A stretch of DNA of 64,000 nt from an uncultured Collinsella sp. GTDB lineage: Bacteria; Actinomycetota; Coriobacteriia; Coriobacteriales; Coriobacteriaceae. The notes below the pieces were generated by a model, which made no database searches, had not been told where the DNA came from, and saw only the letters and a list, made by a program, of their open reading frames with translations. The translations under genes and the position numbers were made by a program. Of the stretch, positions 32,964 to 40,803 are shown in pieces (within the stretch, counting starts at the first letter, position 1; each line of letters begins with the position of its first letter). The stretch lies in the NCBI GenBank assembly GCA_900541645.1, contig UQKQ01000009.1:41171-105170 (forward strand), in the 5' to 3' direction.

Positions 32964-33968
32964 ATGAAAATCAATCACGCGATTCTGCATATCCTGGACT
33001 TTGACTCTGCCGTCAACGTTATGAGCCAGCGCGAGCTCGATATCGAGAGCCGCACCGTGCGTAATTTCGTAACCACGCACCTGCGGCGCGCTCGTACCTC
33101 GGCCGACAACAAACGCGCCACGTTTGCCGAGAACTCTGCGTTTGGTGGTGAGCTCAAGGGCTATTTCTTTGGCGAGCGCGAGTTCGTGGACCTGTCGCAG
33201 CAGATTGCGGAGTTTATCTCCTCCGAGCTCACCAAAGCCGAGAAAGCCGAGTCCACCGACGTGCTCGTGGCTGATTTTGACGACGATGAGGATGCCCGCT
33301 GGTTTGCCGTGATGCTGCTGGGCTCCAAGCAGGCTTTTATGCACGAAGTGGGCCGCGAAGAGGGGGAGGTGCGCAACGACATCGCGCGCCACTACGCCAT
33401 TCTGCCGAACCCCTCGCAAAAGGTGCCGAGCTATGCAATCGTGCGTGCAAGCACCATGGAGATCGGCTATGTGGATAAGAAGCGCAAGATTGCCGGCGAG
33501 GATCGCATGCTCATTCCCGATGGCCTGCTGCAGTGCGACACGGGGGTATCGGGCAAGGAGGTCATCGACACCGTGACGCGTGTGGTCGAGGAAGTCGCCG
33601 AGGAGCACGGTGCCAACACGGCTGTAGCACTCGCCAAGGTTAAGGCTGCTGTTGCCGAGAAAGTTGAGGATGACGAGGAACTGCCCCCTTGGGATATCGT
33701 CGATGAGGTCTTTGGGGACGAGCCGGTTATCAAGGAGAGCGTGCGCGCGGCACTGACTGAGGAGAAGGTGCCTGAGCGTGTGCCCGTGGAGCGCAAGCAG
33801 GTCGAACGCGCGGCGGTGCGCAACCACAAGATCCGTACCGACACGGGCATCGAGATCAGCTTCCCGGCCGAGATGGGTTCGAACTCTGAGTACATCGAGT
33901 TTGTCAACGAGCCCAACGGCCTCATCTCCATCGAGCTCAAGAACATCGGAAGTATTGAGAATCGATAA
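32964..33968 (+). CDS. Nucleoid-associated protein, NdpA/YejK family
   Basis: This 334-residue protein begins MKINHAILHILDFDS, a close match in style to the NdpA opening, and continues with RHYAILPNPSQKVPSYAIV and PEYIE-like FPAEMGSNSEYIEF at the C-terminus. Family members bind DNA or associate with the nucleoid. ATG at 32964 is chosen because family members start here; ATG 32955 is possible. It is followed by a terminator. Confidence 0.75.
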   Translation: MKINHAILHILDFDSAVNVMSQRELDIESRTVRNFVTTHLRRARTSADNKRATFAENSAFGGELKGYFFGEREFVDLSQQIAEFISSELTKAEKAESTDVLVADFDDDEDARWFAVMLLGSKQAFMHEVGREEGEVRNDIARHYAILPNPSQKVPSYAIVRASTMEIGYVDKKRKIAGEDRMLIPDGLLQCDTGVSGKEVIDTVTRVVEEVAEEHGANTAVALAKVKAAVAEKVEDDEELPPWDIVDEVFGDEPVIKESVRAALTEEKVPERVPVERKQVERAAVRNHKIRTDTGIEISFPAEMGSNSEYIEFVNEPNGLISIELKNIGSIENR

Positions 33969-33993
33969 ACTGCTCTTGGACGTTGCAAAAAAC

Positions 33994-34028
33994 AAAGGCC
34001 GAAGCCTTTTGGGACTTCGGTCTTTTTT
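33994..34028 (+). terminator. Intrinsic terminator after the nucleoid-associated gene
   Basis: AAAGGCCGAAG pairs with CTTCGGTCTTT (one wobble) and TTTT continues. Confidence 0.8.
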
Positions 34029-34080
34029 GTTTTCGGCTTGGTGGCTGACATTGCGCCGCAGGTTGAGCTCACGTCAGCGA

Positions 34081-34178
34081 AAACGCCCCTAAGCGAGCAA
34101 GGTGACGTGAAAGAGGAGGGAAGCGTACTTCGGTACGCGACCGACGATTGAACGTCAGATTGCCGCTTAGGGGCGTTT
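34081..34178. repeat. Structured palindromic element, copy 1 (98 nt)
   Basis: Nested inverted repeats: outer AAACGCCCCTAAGCG (34081-34095) with 34164-34178, middle TGACGT (34103-34108) with ACGTCA (34152-34157), and inner GCGTAC-TTCG-GTACGC (34123-34138). A related element is at 50263-50363, sharing the block between the middle arms. Confidence 0.65.
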
Positions 34179-34191
34179 GCAGCGTCGGGCC

Positions 34192-34219
34192 GTTACGGCG
34201 TTTGGTAAAACGCCGTAAC
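34192..34219 (-). terminator. Hairpin just past the dapH stop codon
   Basis: GTTACGGCGTTT (34192-34203) pairs with AAACGCCGTAAC (34208-34219) perfectly around GGTA. No long T tract follows on the minus strand. Confidence 0.55.
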
Positions 34220-34221
34220 TA

Positions 34222-34941
34222 TTAAAGCTGGCGCAGGCCCTCTTCCAGGCCGGTCTTGCTGTCGGTCTTCTCGTCGCGCATCTTGATGGCGCGGGCGGGG
34301 ACACCGGCCACGACGGCGCCGGCGGGGACGTCCTCGACGCACACGGCGCCGGCGGCAACTACAGCACCCTTGCCCACGTGCACGCCTTCCAGGACCACGG
34401 CGTTTGCGCCGATCATGACATCGTCCTCGATGATGACGGGCGTGGCGCTGGCGGGCTCCACAACGCCTGCCAGCACGGTGCCGGCGCCGATGTGGCAGTT
34501 CTTGCCCACGGTGGCGCGACCGCCCAGCACGGCGCCCATATCGATCATGGAACCCTCGCCGATAACGGAGCCGATGTTGATGATGGCGCCCATCATGATG
34601 ACGGCACGGTCGCCAATCTCGACGCGGTCGCGGATGATCGCGCCCGGCTCGATGCGGGCGTTGATGCCCTTAAGGTCGAGCATGGGGACGGCGGAGTTGC
34701 GGCAGTCATTCTCGACGTCGTAGTAATCGATGGAATCGGCGTTGGCGTCCAGGATGGCTTTGAGCTCGTCCCAGTCGCCAAAGACGGTCTTGCCGCGACG
34801 GCCGCCGTAGACATGTGCGTCGCCCCAGGCAACCTTCATGCCGGGTTTCTCGCGCACATACAGCTTGACAGGCGTCTTTTTAGGCGCGGTGGCGATGTAA
34901 TTGATAATCTCCTGGGCATCCATCTCGGCTGCGTTGCTCAT
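34222..34941 (-). CDS. dapH: Tetrahydrodipicolinate N-acetyltransferase
   Basis: This 239-residue protein has a helical N-terminal part (EIINYIATAPKKTPVKLYV) followed by a left-handed beta-helix of hexapeptide repeats from about residue 95 (IEPGAIIRDRVEIGDRAVIM, later IIEDDVMIGANAVVLEGVHV). This matches DapH of the Bacillus-type acetylase route, which acetylates tetrahydrodipicolinate with acetyl-CoA during DAP and lysine synthesis. It is the last gene of the minus-strand lysine operon. The presence of DapH rather than a dehydrogenase means the acetyl branch is used. Confidence 0.9.
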   Translation of the reverse strand: MSNAAEMDAQEIINYIATAPKKTPVKLYVREKPGMKVAWGDAHVYGGRRGKTVFGDWDELKAILDANADSIDYYDVENDCRNSAVPMLDLKGINARIEPGAIIRDRVEIGDRAVIMMGAIINIGSVIGEGSMIDMGAVLGGRATVGKNCHIGAGTVLAGVVEPASATPVIIEDDVMIGANAVVLEGVHVGKGAVVAAGAVCVEDVPAGAVVAGVPARAIKMRDEKTDSKTGLEEGLRQL

Positions 34942-34980
34942 TCGCTATCTCTCCTTTGGGTGGATTCGGTTGATACCTGG

Positions 34981-35721
34981 TTAGGCAAACATGACCTGGT
35001 CGAACGTATAGAAGCCGGGTTCGCGGGCGACGAGCTTCTGCGCGGCTGCCAGGGCGCCGTTGACAAAGATCTGACGGCTCGTGGCGCGGTGGGTGAGCGT
35101 GACCTCCTCGTCCTGGCCAAAGAAACTCACTTCGTGGACGCCGGCGACAGTGCCACCGCGCAGCGAGTGCATGCCGATCTCCTTGGGATCGCGTGCTCCG
35201 CACATGCCCTCGCGGCCATAGACGGGGTGGTAGCCTGCCTCGGGCTCGGCTTCGACGACGGCGTCGAGCAACAACTTGGCAGTGCCGCTGGGGGCGTCGA
35301 CCTTTTGGTTATGGTGCGTCTCGACGATTTCGCAGTCAAAGCCGGGCAGCTCGCGTGTAGCCTGCGCTACCAGATGGCGCAGGGCTGCGATACCGATGGA
35401 GTAATTGCCCGAGTGCATAACGCGGGTGTTCTGGCCCAGCTCACGCAGGCGGTCCATCTGCTCGGGGGTGTAGCCTGTGGTGCCTGAGACCAACGCCGCG
35501 CCCGTGCGCTCGACATAGGCGACGACAGCGTCGAAGGTCGCGACGTTCGAGAAGTCGATAATCACATCGGCAGCCGGTGCGTTCTCGAGCTCGCTCAAAT
35601 CGAAGCCAATCTGGGCCACGATATCAAAAACGGGCTGCCCGGCGGCATCGACAATGCTTTCGGCGGTGGTGCGGATGAGCGAGCCCATGCGGCCCGTTCC
35701 CATAATGACGGTCTTAATCAA
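34981..35721 (-). CDS. dapB: 4-hydroxy-tetrahydrodipicolinate reductase
   Basis: This 246-residue protein opens with the nucleotide-binding IMGTGRMGSLI motif. It has VIIDFSN near residue 54, SGTTGYTPEQ and the active-site block EIVETHHNQKVDAPSGTAKL, where the His pair and Lys bind the substrate carboxylates. It reduces HTPA with NAD(P)H to tetrahydrodipicolinate. Its ATG overlaps the dapA end by eight bases, so translation is coupled. Confidence 0.93.
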   Translation of the reverse strand: MIKTVIMGTGRMGSLIRTTAESIVDAAGQPVFDIVAQIGFDLSELENAPAADVIIDFSNVATFDAVVAYVERTGAALVSGTTGYTPEQMDRLRELGQNTRVMHSGNYSIGIAALRHLVAQATRELPGFDCEIVETHHNQKVDAPSGTAKLLLDAVVEAEPEAGYHPVYGREGMCGARDPKEIGMHSLRGGTVAGVHEVSFFGQDEEVTLTHRATSRQIFVNGALAAAQKLVAREPGFYTFDQVMFA

Positions 35722-36604
35722 GCAGACCAGCTCCCTTCAGAGCATCGGTAAGTGCGGATCGCGTGTCGTCTGCCATGGGGCACAGCGGCATACGGTAGTT
35801 TGCCTCGATCATGCCCATCTGGGCGAGCGCTTCCTTAACGGGGATGGGGTTGACCTCGCTAAAGAGGGCATTGATGAGCGGCTGACCGGCAATCTGGATA
35901 TCGCGGGCGCGCTCCACGTCGCCGTCCAAATAGGCGTGGCACATGTCGTGCACGAGCTGCGGCTGAACATCGGCCCACACGCTGATGGTGCCCGAGGCGC
36001 CCAGGCTCATGAGCGGCACGGTAAGCGCGTCCTCGCCCGAGTACATGCGGAAGTCGTCTGACAGCAGGTGAGCGATCTTGGCCGCGTAGGCGACGTCGCC
36101 CGAGGCTTCCTTAATACCCATGATGTTGGGATGTGCGGCCAGGCGCTCTACGTTGTGCTCGCTGATACCGCAGCCGCAACGACCGGGGATGTTGTACAGG
36201 ATGCAGGGAATGTCCACGGCATCGGCTACGGTCTTAAAGTGCCGATAGATACCCTCTTCGTTAGACTTGTTGTAGTAGGGGGTAATGAGCAGCAGGCCGT
36301 CGGCTCCCAAGCCCTGGTAAGTAAGCGACTTGGTGAGCATGGTCTGCGTGGAGTTGGAGCCCGAGCCGGCGATGACGGGGACGCGTCCTGCAACTTGCTT
36401 GACCACCGCGGCGACAACGGAGTTGTCCTCGTCGTCGGTCATCGTGGCGCTCTCGCCGGTGGTGCCTAGGGTGAGGATGGCGTCGGTGCCGTTTTGCAGG
36501 TGGAAATCGATAAGGCGCCCAAGCGCGTCAAAGTCGACACTGCCGTCCTTTTTAAACGGCGTAACTAGGGCGACGGTTGAGCCCTCGAGATTGCGGATGT
36601 CCAT
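35714..36604 (-). other. dapA: Possible internally initiated DapA (296 residues)
   Basis: Within the fused frame the ATG at 36604 begins MDIRNLEGSTVALVTPF, a normal DapA start, and is preceded by GAAGGGGAAG at three bases. Stand-alone DapA proteins are about 290-300 residues, matching this length. So a separate DapA could be made by internal initiation, with or without the fused product. Sequence alone cannot tell which. Confidence 0.5.
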
Positions 36605-38023
36605 GTTCTTCCCCTTCGCCTCTGCGATCTGGATGCGTTTGTTCCATTGAGCTGCGACTGCCAAGCGCTCGTCTTTGGCGCGACGGCGTGCACTTTCGGC
36701 GCGCGACTTGGCCAGCAGCTCTCGGCCGCACGGCAGCACGTCGAGCGTGGCAAAGTAATCGCCCGGGCGCTCGGCGCGGCGGATGAGGTCGGCCGCGCCA
36801 TCGGGGCGCAGCAGGACCTCGGCCGAGCGCAGCCGTCCGTTGTAGTTGTAGCCCATGGAGTAGCCATGCGCACCGGTATCGTGGATTACAAGCAGGTCAC
36901 CCATGTCGATATGCGGCAGCTCGCGATCGATAGCGAACTTGTCGTTGTTCTCGCATAGGTTGCCCGTGATGTCATAGGTGTTCGTGACGGACGCTGTGGC
37001 CTTGTCGGCGCCGCCCGGCTGACCCATTACCGTAATGTGGTGGTAGGCGCCATACATGGCAGGGCGAATCAAATCGACGGCGCTTGCATCGACACCGATA
37101 TAGTCCTTGTAGATCTGCTTCTCGTGGATGGCCTTGGTGACCAGGCAGCCGTAGGGGCCCATCATAAAGCGGCCCATCTCGGTGCAGATCGCCACATCGC
37201 CCATGCCGGCGGGAACCAGGATCTCGTCGTATGCCGCGTGTACTCCCTCGCCGATGGCGCGAATGTCGTTGGTCTGCTGCTCGGGCAGGTAGGGGATGCC
37301 GACGCCGCCGGACAGATTGATGAAGGCGACGTGTGCGCCGGTCTCGCGCTCCAGGCGTACGGCAAGCTCAAAGAGGATGCGCGCGAGCTTGGGGTAGTAG
37401 TCGTTGGTGACAGTGTTGCTGGCAAGGAATGCGTGGATGCCAAAGTCCTCGGCGCCCTTGGCCTTGAGCATGCGGAAGGCCTCGAAGAGCTGCTCGGTGG
37501 TCATGCCATATTTGGAGTCGCCCGGGTTGTCCATGATGCCGTTGGAGAGCTGGAACAGGCCGCCTGGATTAAAGCGGCAGCTGACCGTCTTGGGGATGGG
37601 CCCCGCAACGCGCTCAAAGAACCCGATGTGGCTGATGTCGTCAAAGTTGACGATGGCACCCAGCTTGTCGGCGAGCTCAAAGTCGGCAGCCGGTGTGTCG
37701 TTGGACGAGAACATGATGTCGTGTCCCGTGATACCCAGTGAGCGGGCGATCATGAGCTCGGTATAGCTCGAGCAATCGCAGCCGCAGCCGTATTCGTTGA
37801 GAATGGAGATGAGCGCCGGGTTGGGGTTGGCCTTGACGGCAAAGTATTCCTTAAAGCCCGGGTTCCATGCAAAGGCGTCGCGCACTTCTTGCATGTTGCG
37901 GCGGATGCCCGCCTCGTCGTATAGATGAAACGGCGTGGGGAACTGCTCGACGATATGCTCGAGTGTCTCCTTGTCCACAAACGGCTGCTTGGCCGCATAT
38001 GCCTCGTTGGGGGTCAATGCCAT
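35714..38023 (-). CDS. LysA-DapA fusion (diaminopimelate decarboxylase plus dihydrodipicolinate synthase)
   Basis: One uninterrupted 769-residue frame covers both enzymes. Residues 1-455 are a PLP fold-type III decarboxylase: PTPFHLYDE, YFAVKANPNP with the PLP lysine, NLSGGVGIPYL and CTEMGRFMMGPYGCLV. Residues about 456-473 are a basic linker (NKRIQIAEAKGKN). Residues 474-769 are DapA: ALVTPFKKDGSVD, LGTTGESAT, the Tyr in ITPYYNKSNEEG, and the Schiff-base lysine in IMGIKEASGD. It joins the first and last lysine-pathway steps. The linker region also holds an internal ribosome binding site, so separate DapA may be made. Downstream of a lysine riboswitch. Confidence 0.88.
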   Translation of the reverse strand: MALTPNEAYAAKQPFVDKETLEHIVEQFPTPFHLYDEAGIRRNMQEVRDAFAWNPGFKEYFAVKANPNPALISILNEYGCGCDCSSYTELMIARSLGITGHDIMFSSNDTPAADFELADKLGAIVNFDDISHIGFFERVAGPIPKTVSCRFNPGGLFQLSNGIMDNPGDSKYGMTTEQLFEAFRMLKAKGAEDFGIHAFLASNTVTNDYYPKLARILFELAVRLERETGAHVAFINLSGGVGIPYLPEQQTNDIRAIGEGVHAAYDEILVPAGMGDVAICTEMGRFMMGPYGCLVTKAIHEKQIYKDYIGVDASAVDLIRPAMYGAYHHITVMGQPGGADKATASVTNTYDITGNLCENNDKFAIDRELPHIDMGDLLVIHDTGAHGYSMGYNYNGRLRSAEVLLRPDGAADLIRRAERPGDYFATLDVLPCGRELLAKSRAESARRRAKDERLAVAAQWNKRIQIAEAKGKNMDIRNLEGSTVALVTPFKKDGSVDFDALGRLIDFHLQNGTDAILTLGTTGESATMTDDEDNSVVAAVVKQVAGRVPVIAGSGSNSTQTMLTKSLTYQGLGADGLLLITPYYNKSNEEGIYRHFKTVADAVDIPCILYNIPGRCGCGISEHNVERLAAHPNIMGIKEASGDVAYAAKIAHLLSDDFRMYSGEDALTVPLMSLGASGTISVWADVQPQLVHDMCHAYLDGDVERARDIQIAGQPLINALFSEVNPIPVKEALAQMGMIEANYRMPLCPMADDTRSALTDALKGAGLLD

Positions 38024-38094
38024 GTCCCGTAAACCTCGCTATCCAGACGGCGCCATCTGCGCATCGAATCCGCATAGCGTGGACCCAATGTCCG

Positions 38095-38252
38095 GATAGC
38101 GCTCCCGCATTGCTGCAGACAGTCCTGTGGGTGTTTCCCACAGGCCCACCAGGTTGTTCGTGCCCGAAAAGCCCAGTTCGGCGGGTTTCGCCTCCCCACG
38201 GGGTCAAAGCCTGCCGGCTCGCCCGCGGTTCTTCGTGCCCGCGCCTCTATCA
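38095..38252 (-). promoter_or_regulatory. Lysine riboswitch (L box) of the lysA-dapA-dapB-dapH operon
   Basis: The minus-strand leader begins GATAGAGGCGCGG and has AGAAC, GAGGCGAAACCCGCCGAACT and the distal ACTGTCTGC. It closes with GCGCTATC, which pairs with the 5 prime GATAG and GCGC as helix P1. These are hallmarks of the lysine aptamer. Lysine binding should reduce expression of the operon. The expression platform lies at 38024-38094, before the start codon. Confidence 0.8.
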
Positions 38253-38262
38253 AGTGGTAACG

Positions 38263-38291
38263 ACCCTACCACGTTGCACTTTACCAAACAA
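38263..38291 (-). promoter_or_regulatory. Candidate promoter of the lysine operon
   Basis: On the minus strand TTGTTT (38291-38286) and TAGGGT (38268-38263) are 17 bp apart. Transcription would start just before the riboswitch. A plus-strand promoter (TTTACC 38280-38285, TATAAC 38303-38308, 17 bp apart) overlaps it and faces the M20 gene. Confidence 0.45.
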
Positions 38292-38401
38292 GAGTATTCG
38301 TATATAACGTTTAAAAAATGCAGGGATATGCTGGAAACATGTGCGCCACAATCCTGTATCACAATAAGTTGCAACAGATGTGCCTCACGAAGGGATCCTC
38401 T

Positions 38402-39589
38402 ATGACCGAGCTCCAAGAACTCCGTCGCTATCGCCGCGATCTCCATCGCATTCCGGAGCTCGATTTCGATCTTCCGCAAACCATTGCCTATATCGAGGGC
38501 GTGCTGGCACCGCTCACCTGCGAAGTGACCCATCCGTGCCCCAGCTGCGTCTGTGCTTTCTTCGACGCCGGCGTTGATGCCGCGCATGCCACGGCGATTC
38601 GCGCCGATATGGATGCGCTGCCCATCGCGGAAGCGACGGGAGCGGCCTTTGCCTCAACCCATCCCGGCAAGATGCACGCTTGCGGACATGACGGACACAT
38701 GGCCATGGCGCTTGCCGCCGCGACGTATGTCGACCGTACGATTCGCGAGCATCCGGGCGCCATTAGGCGCAATGTTCTCTTTGTGTTCCAGCCGGCCGAG
38801 GAAACGACCGGTGGTGCCAAGACAGTATGCGAGAGCGGTGTGTTCGAGCGCTATGGGGCCGACCGCATTTTTGGCTTCCATGTGTGGCCCGATCTGCCTG
38901 CCGGCACGTTGGCGAGTTGTTCCGGTCCGCTGCTGGCGCGTTCGAGTGAGACACACATTCATATTCACGGGACGAGCATCCATATCGCTAAGACCTATGG
39001 CGTTCCGGTCGAGGAGTCGCACGATGCGGCGCTGGCGGCTGCCAAGTTCTTGGTTGCCGAGCGCGAACTGATGGACGAGCTGGGCACCGACAAGCCCTGT
39101 ATCGGTAAGTTTGGTCTGCTGCAGGCCGGTACGGTTTGCAACGCGGTGGCGGGGGAGGCCCATGTGGCCGGAAGCCTGCGTGTGTTTACGGACGACATGT
39201 TCGACCGGGCGCGCGAAGGCGTGCGCCGCGTGCTGGACGATGCCTGTGCCGCAACGGGCTGCACGTATGATCTCAACTTTGCCGAGGGCTATCCGCCGGT
39301 CGACAACGACCCCGAGTTGTTTGCCAGCGTCGCGCCTGCCTTGCCCGGGCTGCAGCTTGTGGAGGAACCGCTGCTGATCGCCGAGGATTTCGCGTTCTAT
39401 CAACGCCATCTGCCGGGCGTGTTTTTCCTGCTGGGCACGGGTATGCCAGAGGACCAAGACAACCCGAGTGATTCGGATGGCTGTCCCGCCTATGCCACAA
39501 GCGCTCTGCATACCGATAGCATGCTCTTCGACGAGGAAATCCTTCTCAAAGGCCTCGATGTCTACAAACGATTGCTTTTGCTTGACTAA
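38402..39589 (+). CDS. M20-family amidohydrolase, probable N-acetyldiaminopimelate deacetylase
   Basis: This 395-residue protein has the M20D pattern: RRDLHRIPELDF near residue 10, RADMDALPIAE near 64, the metal-binding HACGHDGHMAMA near residue 95, and FQPAEETTGGAK near 134 with the catalytic glutamate. The late FLLGTG and ALHTDSMLFDEE region supplies the last His. Enzymes of this branch remove N-acetyl groups from amino acids. It is divergent from the lysA-dapA-dapB-dapH operon, and DapH makes acetylated intermediates, so deacetylation of N-acetyl-LL-DAP is the best-supported role. Hippurate-type hydrolase activity is an alternative. Confidence 0.8.
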   Translation: MTELQELRRYRRDLHRIPELDFDLPQTIAYIEGVLAPLTCEVTHPCPSCVCAFFDAGVDAAHATAIRADMDALPIAEATGAAFASTHPGKMHACGHDGHMAMALAAATYVDRTIREHPGAIRRNVLFVFQPAEETTGGAKTVCESGVFERYGADRIFGFHVWPDLPAGTLASCSGPLLARSSETHIHIHGTSIHIAKTYGVPVEESHDAALAAAKFLVAERELMDELGTDKPCIGKFGLLQAGTVCNAVAGEAHVAGSLRVFTDDMFDRAREGVRRVLDDACAATGCTYDLNFAEGYPPVDNDPELFASVAPALPGLQLVEEPLLIAEDFAFYQRHLPGVFFLLGTGMPEDQDNPSDSDGCPAYATSALHTDSMLFDEEILLKGLDVYKRLLLLD

Positions 39590-39603
39590 GGCGCAAAGGA
39601 CTA

Positions 39604-39640
39604 TTTGTTCTAGAAAACACGAACAAACGTACGATATAAT
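39604..39640 (+). promoter_or_regulatory. higBA promoter with inverted-repeat operator
   Basis: TTTGTTC (39604-39610) and GAACAAA (39621-39627) form a 7-bp dyad just upstream of a perfect TATAAT (39635-39640), covering the -35 position. A second dyad, ACGTT-ACT-AACGT, lies at 39668-39680. HigA-type antitoxins bind such sites. Confidence 0.55.
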
Positions 39641-39691
39641 AGAGATGTAAGTTTATAGAAACGTTTGACGTTACTAACGTAAGGCGATACT

Positions 39692-39973
39692 ATGATTGCA
39701 TCGTATAAAGATGAGGATACCGAACGCTTTGCCATGGGTGTGCGGGTCAGGAGGTTCGTGCCCTTTGAGCGTGTTGCGTTGAGGAAGATTCGCCAACTGC
39801 AGGTTTGTGCTTCGCTTGATGATCTTCGCGTTCCACCGGGCAACCGCCTGGAAGCTTTGAAGGGCGATCGTGCCGGTCAATATAGCATCCGTGTTAACGA
39901 GCGCTATCGGGTCTGTTTTGAGTGGAGACAGGAGATGGCTTGGAATGTCGAAATCGTCGATTATCACAAGTGA
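39692..39973 (+). CDS. higB: HigB-like RelE-superfamily toxin
   Basis: This 93-residue basic protein resembles HigB/RelE-type mRNA interferases. The block LRKIRQLQVCASLDDLRVPP is followed by GNRLEALKGDRAGQYSIRVN and ERYRVCFEW, the typical host-inhibition toxin strands with conserved Arg residues. Such toxins cut mRNA in the ribosomal A site when free of the antitoxin. The toxin-first order and overlap with the next gene are typical of higBA. Confidence 0.85.
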   Translation: MIASYKDEDTERFAMGVRVRRFVPFERVALRKIRQLQVCASLDDLRVPPGNRLEALKGDRAGQYSIRVNERYRVCFEWRQEMAWNVEIVDYHK

Positions 39974-40286
39974 TGAGACTTCGGCCGATTTGCTGTCGCC
40001 GGTGACTCCTGGTGAGCTTCTCAAAGAGGAGTTTCTTGTTCCCATGGGCATTTCTCAATATCGCCTTGCGAAAGAGACTGGGATTCCGGCTCAGCGTATC
40101 GGGCAGATTGTCTTGGGAAAACGTCGCGTGACGGCCGACACCGACCTCCGTCTTTGCCGTTATTTTGGCCTGACGGATGGTTATTGGCTGCGCGCTCAGG
40201 TGGCGTTTGACCTTGAGGCCGAGAAAAGGCGGATCGAACCGGAACTCGACAAGATCGTTCCTGTTCAGCAGGCTATCGCACTGTAG
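39945..40286 (+). CDS. higA: HigA-like antitoxin with XRE HTH domain
   Basis: This 113-residue protein has the HigA pattern: VTPGELLKEEFLVPMGISQY, then RLAKETGIPAQRIGQIVLGK (helix-turn-helix) and RRVTADTDLRLCRYFGLTDG. It neutralises HigB and represses the shared promoter. The start at 39945 overlaps the toxin gene by 29 bases, with AGGAG ten bases upstream. Confidence 0.88.
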   Translation: MSKSSIITSDETSADLLSPVTPGELLKEEFLVPMGISQYRLAKETGIPAQRIGQIVLGKRRVTADTDLRLCRYFGLTDGYWLRAQVAFDLEAEKRRIEPELDKIVPVQQAIAL

Positions 40287-40315
40287 TGCTCAAAGATGAT
40301 GGGGGTGGCGCGGCG

Positions 40316-40639
40316 ATGAGGCGACGCCGACAGTCTGCCGTATATAGTCCGGGTGGATGCGGGTGCGGTTTGCTGCTGCTTCCGGTCATCGCTGTGAGCA
40401 TTGGCGTGATGATTGCGCTTGCTGGGCTGGCTGCGGCGGCACTCGTACTGTTTATCACTGCCATCGGCGTGACGATTTGGCTTTGCCGCAATCGCGAGCG
40501 ACGCCGTGCCGGCGGTAAAACCAATGTCGGCTGGGTTGTATTCCTGGTCATTGCGTACCCGCTGAGTGTCAGCTACCTGGTGTTCTTTGTCCTGTTGATG
40601 GTCAGTGCCTTTACCGGGGAATCCGTCACGGTGGGTTGA
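40316..40639 (+). CDS. Small membrane protein
   Basis: This 107-residue protein has a cytoplasmic basic start (MRRRRQSAVY), a Gly/Cys-rich turn (GGCGCG), a long hydrophobic stretch of one or two helices at about residues 18-55, a basic loop (CRNRERRRAGG) and a last helix. It has no recognisable domain. I start at the ATG preceded by GGGGGTGG; a GTG at 40286 overlapping the higA stop is possible. Confidence 0.55.
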   Translation: MRRRRQSAVYSPGGCGCGLLLLPVIAVSIGVMIALAGLAAAALVLFITAIGVTIWLCRNRERRRAGGKTNVGWVVFLVIAYPLSVSYLVFFVLLMVSAFTGESVTVG

Positions 40640-40744
40640 TGCGCTGCCGGCAGACGGTCGCGCAAAGTGCGTTTGCTCGGCGTTTGGATAACTGCATTGG
40701 CCGTTTACCGCAACCTTAGCTCTCAGCTAATGAATTCAAGTTTA

Positions 40745-40798
40745 ATCCTTCCTACGATGTGCTGTGTGCCGGCACGGTAGCCGGATCGTAGGAAGGAT
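40745..40798 (+). promoter_or_regulatory. Ribosome-binding-site-sequestering hairpin
   Basis: ATCCTTCCTACGAT (40745-40758) pairs perfectly with ATCGTAGGAAGGAT (40785-40798). The right arm contains the AGGAAGG ribosome binding site of the following gene, so the folded RNA would hide it. The loop holds a second palindrome, TGCCGGCA. Confidence 0.6.
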
Positions 40799-40803
40799 GA
40801 ATA

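Noticed and set aside
35714..38023. Frameshift or missed stop between lysA and dapA
   Set aside because: I read the junction codon by codon and the frame is continuous with a plausible linker, so I report a fusion. A sequencing error cannot be excluded from one sequence.
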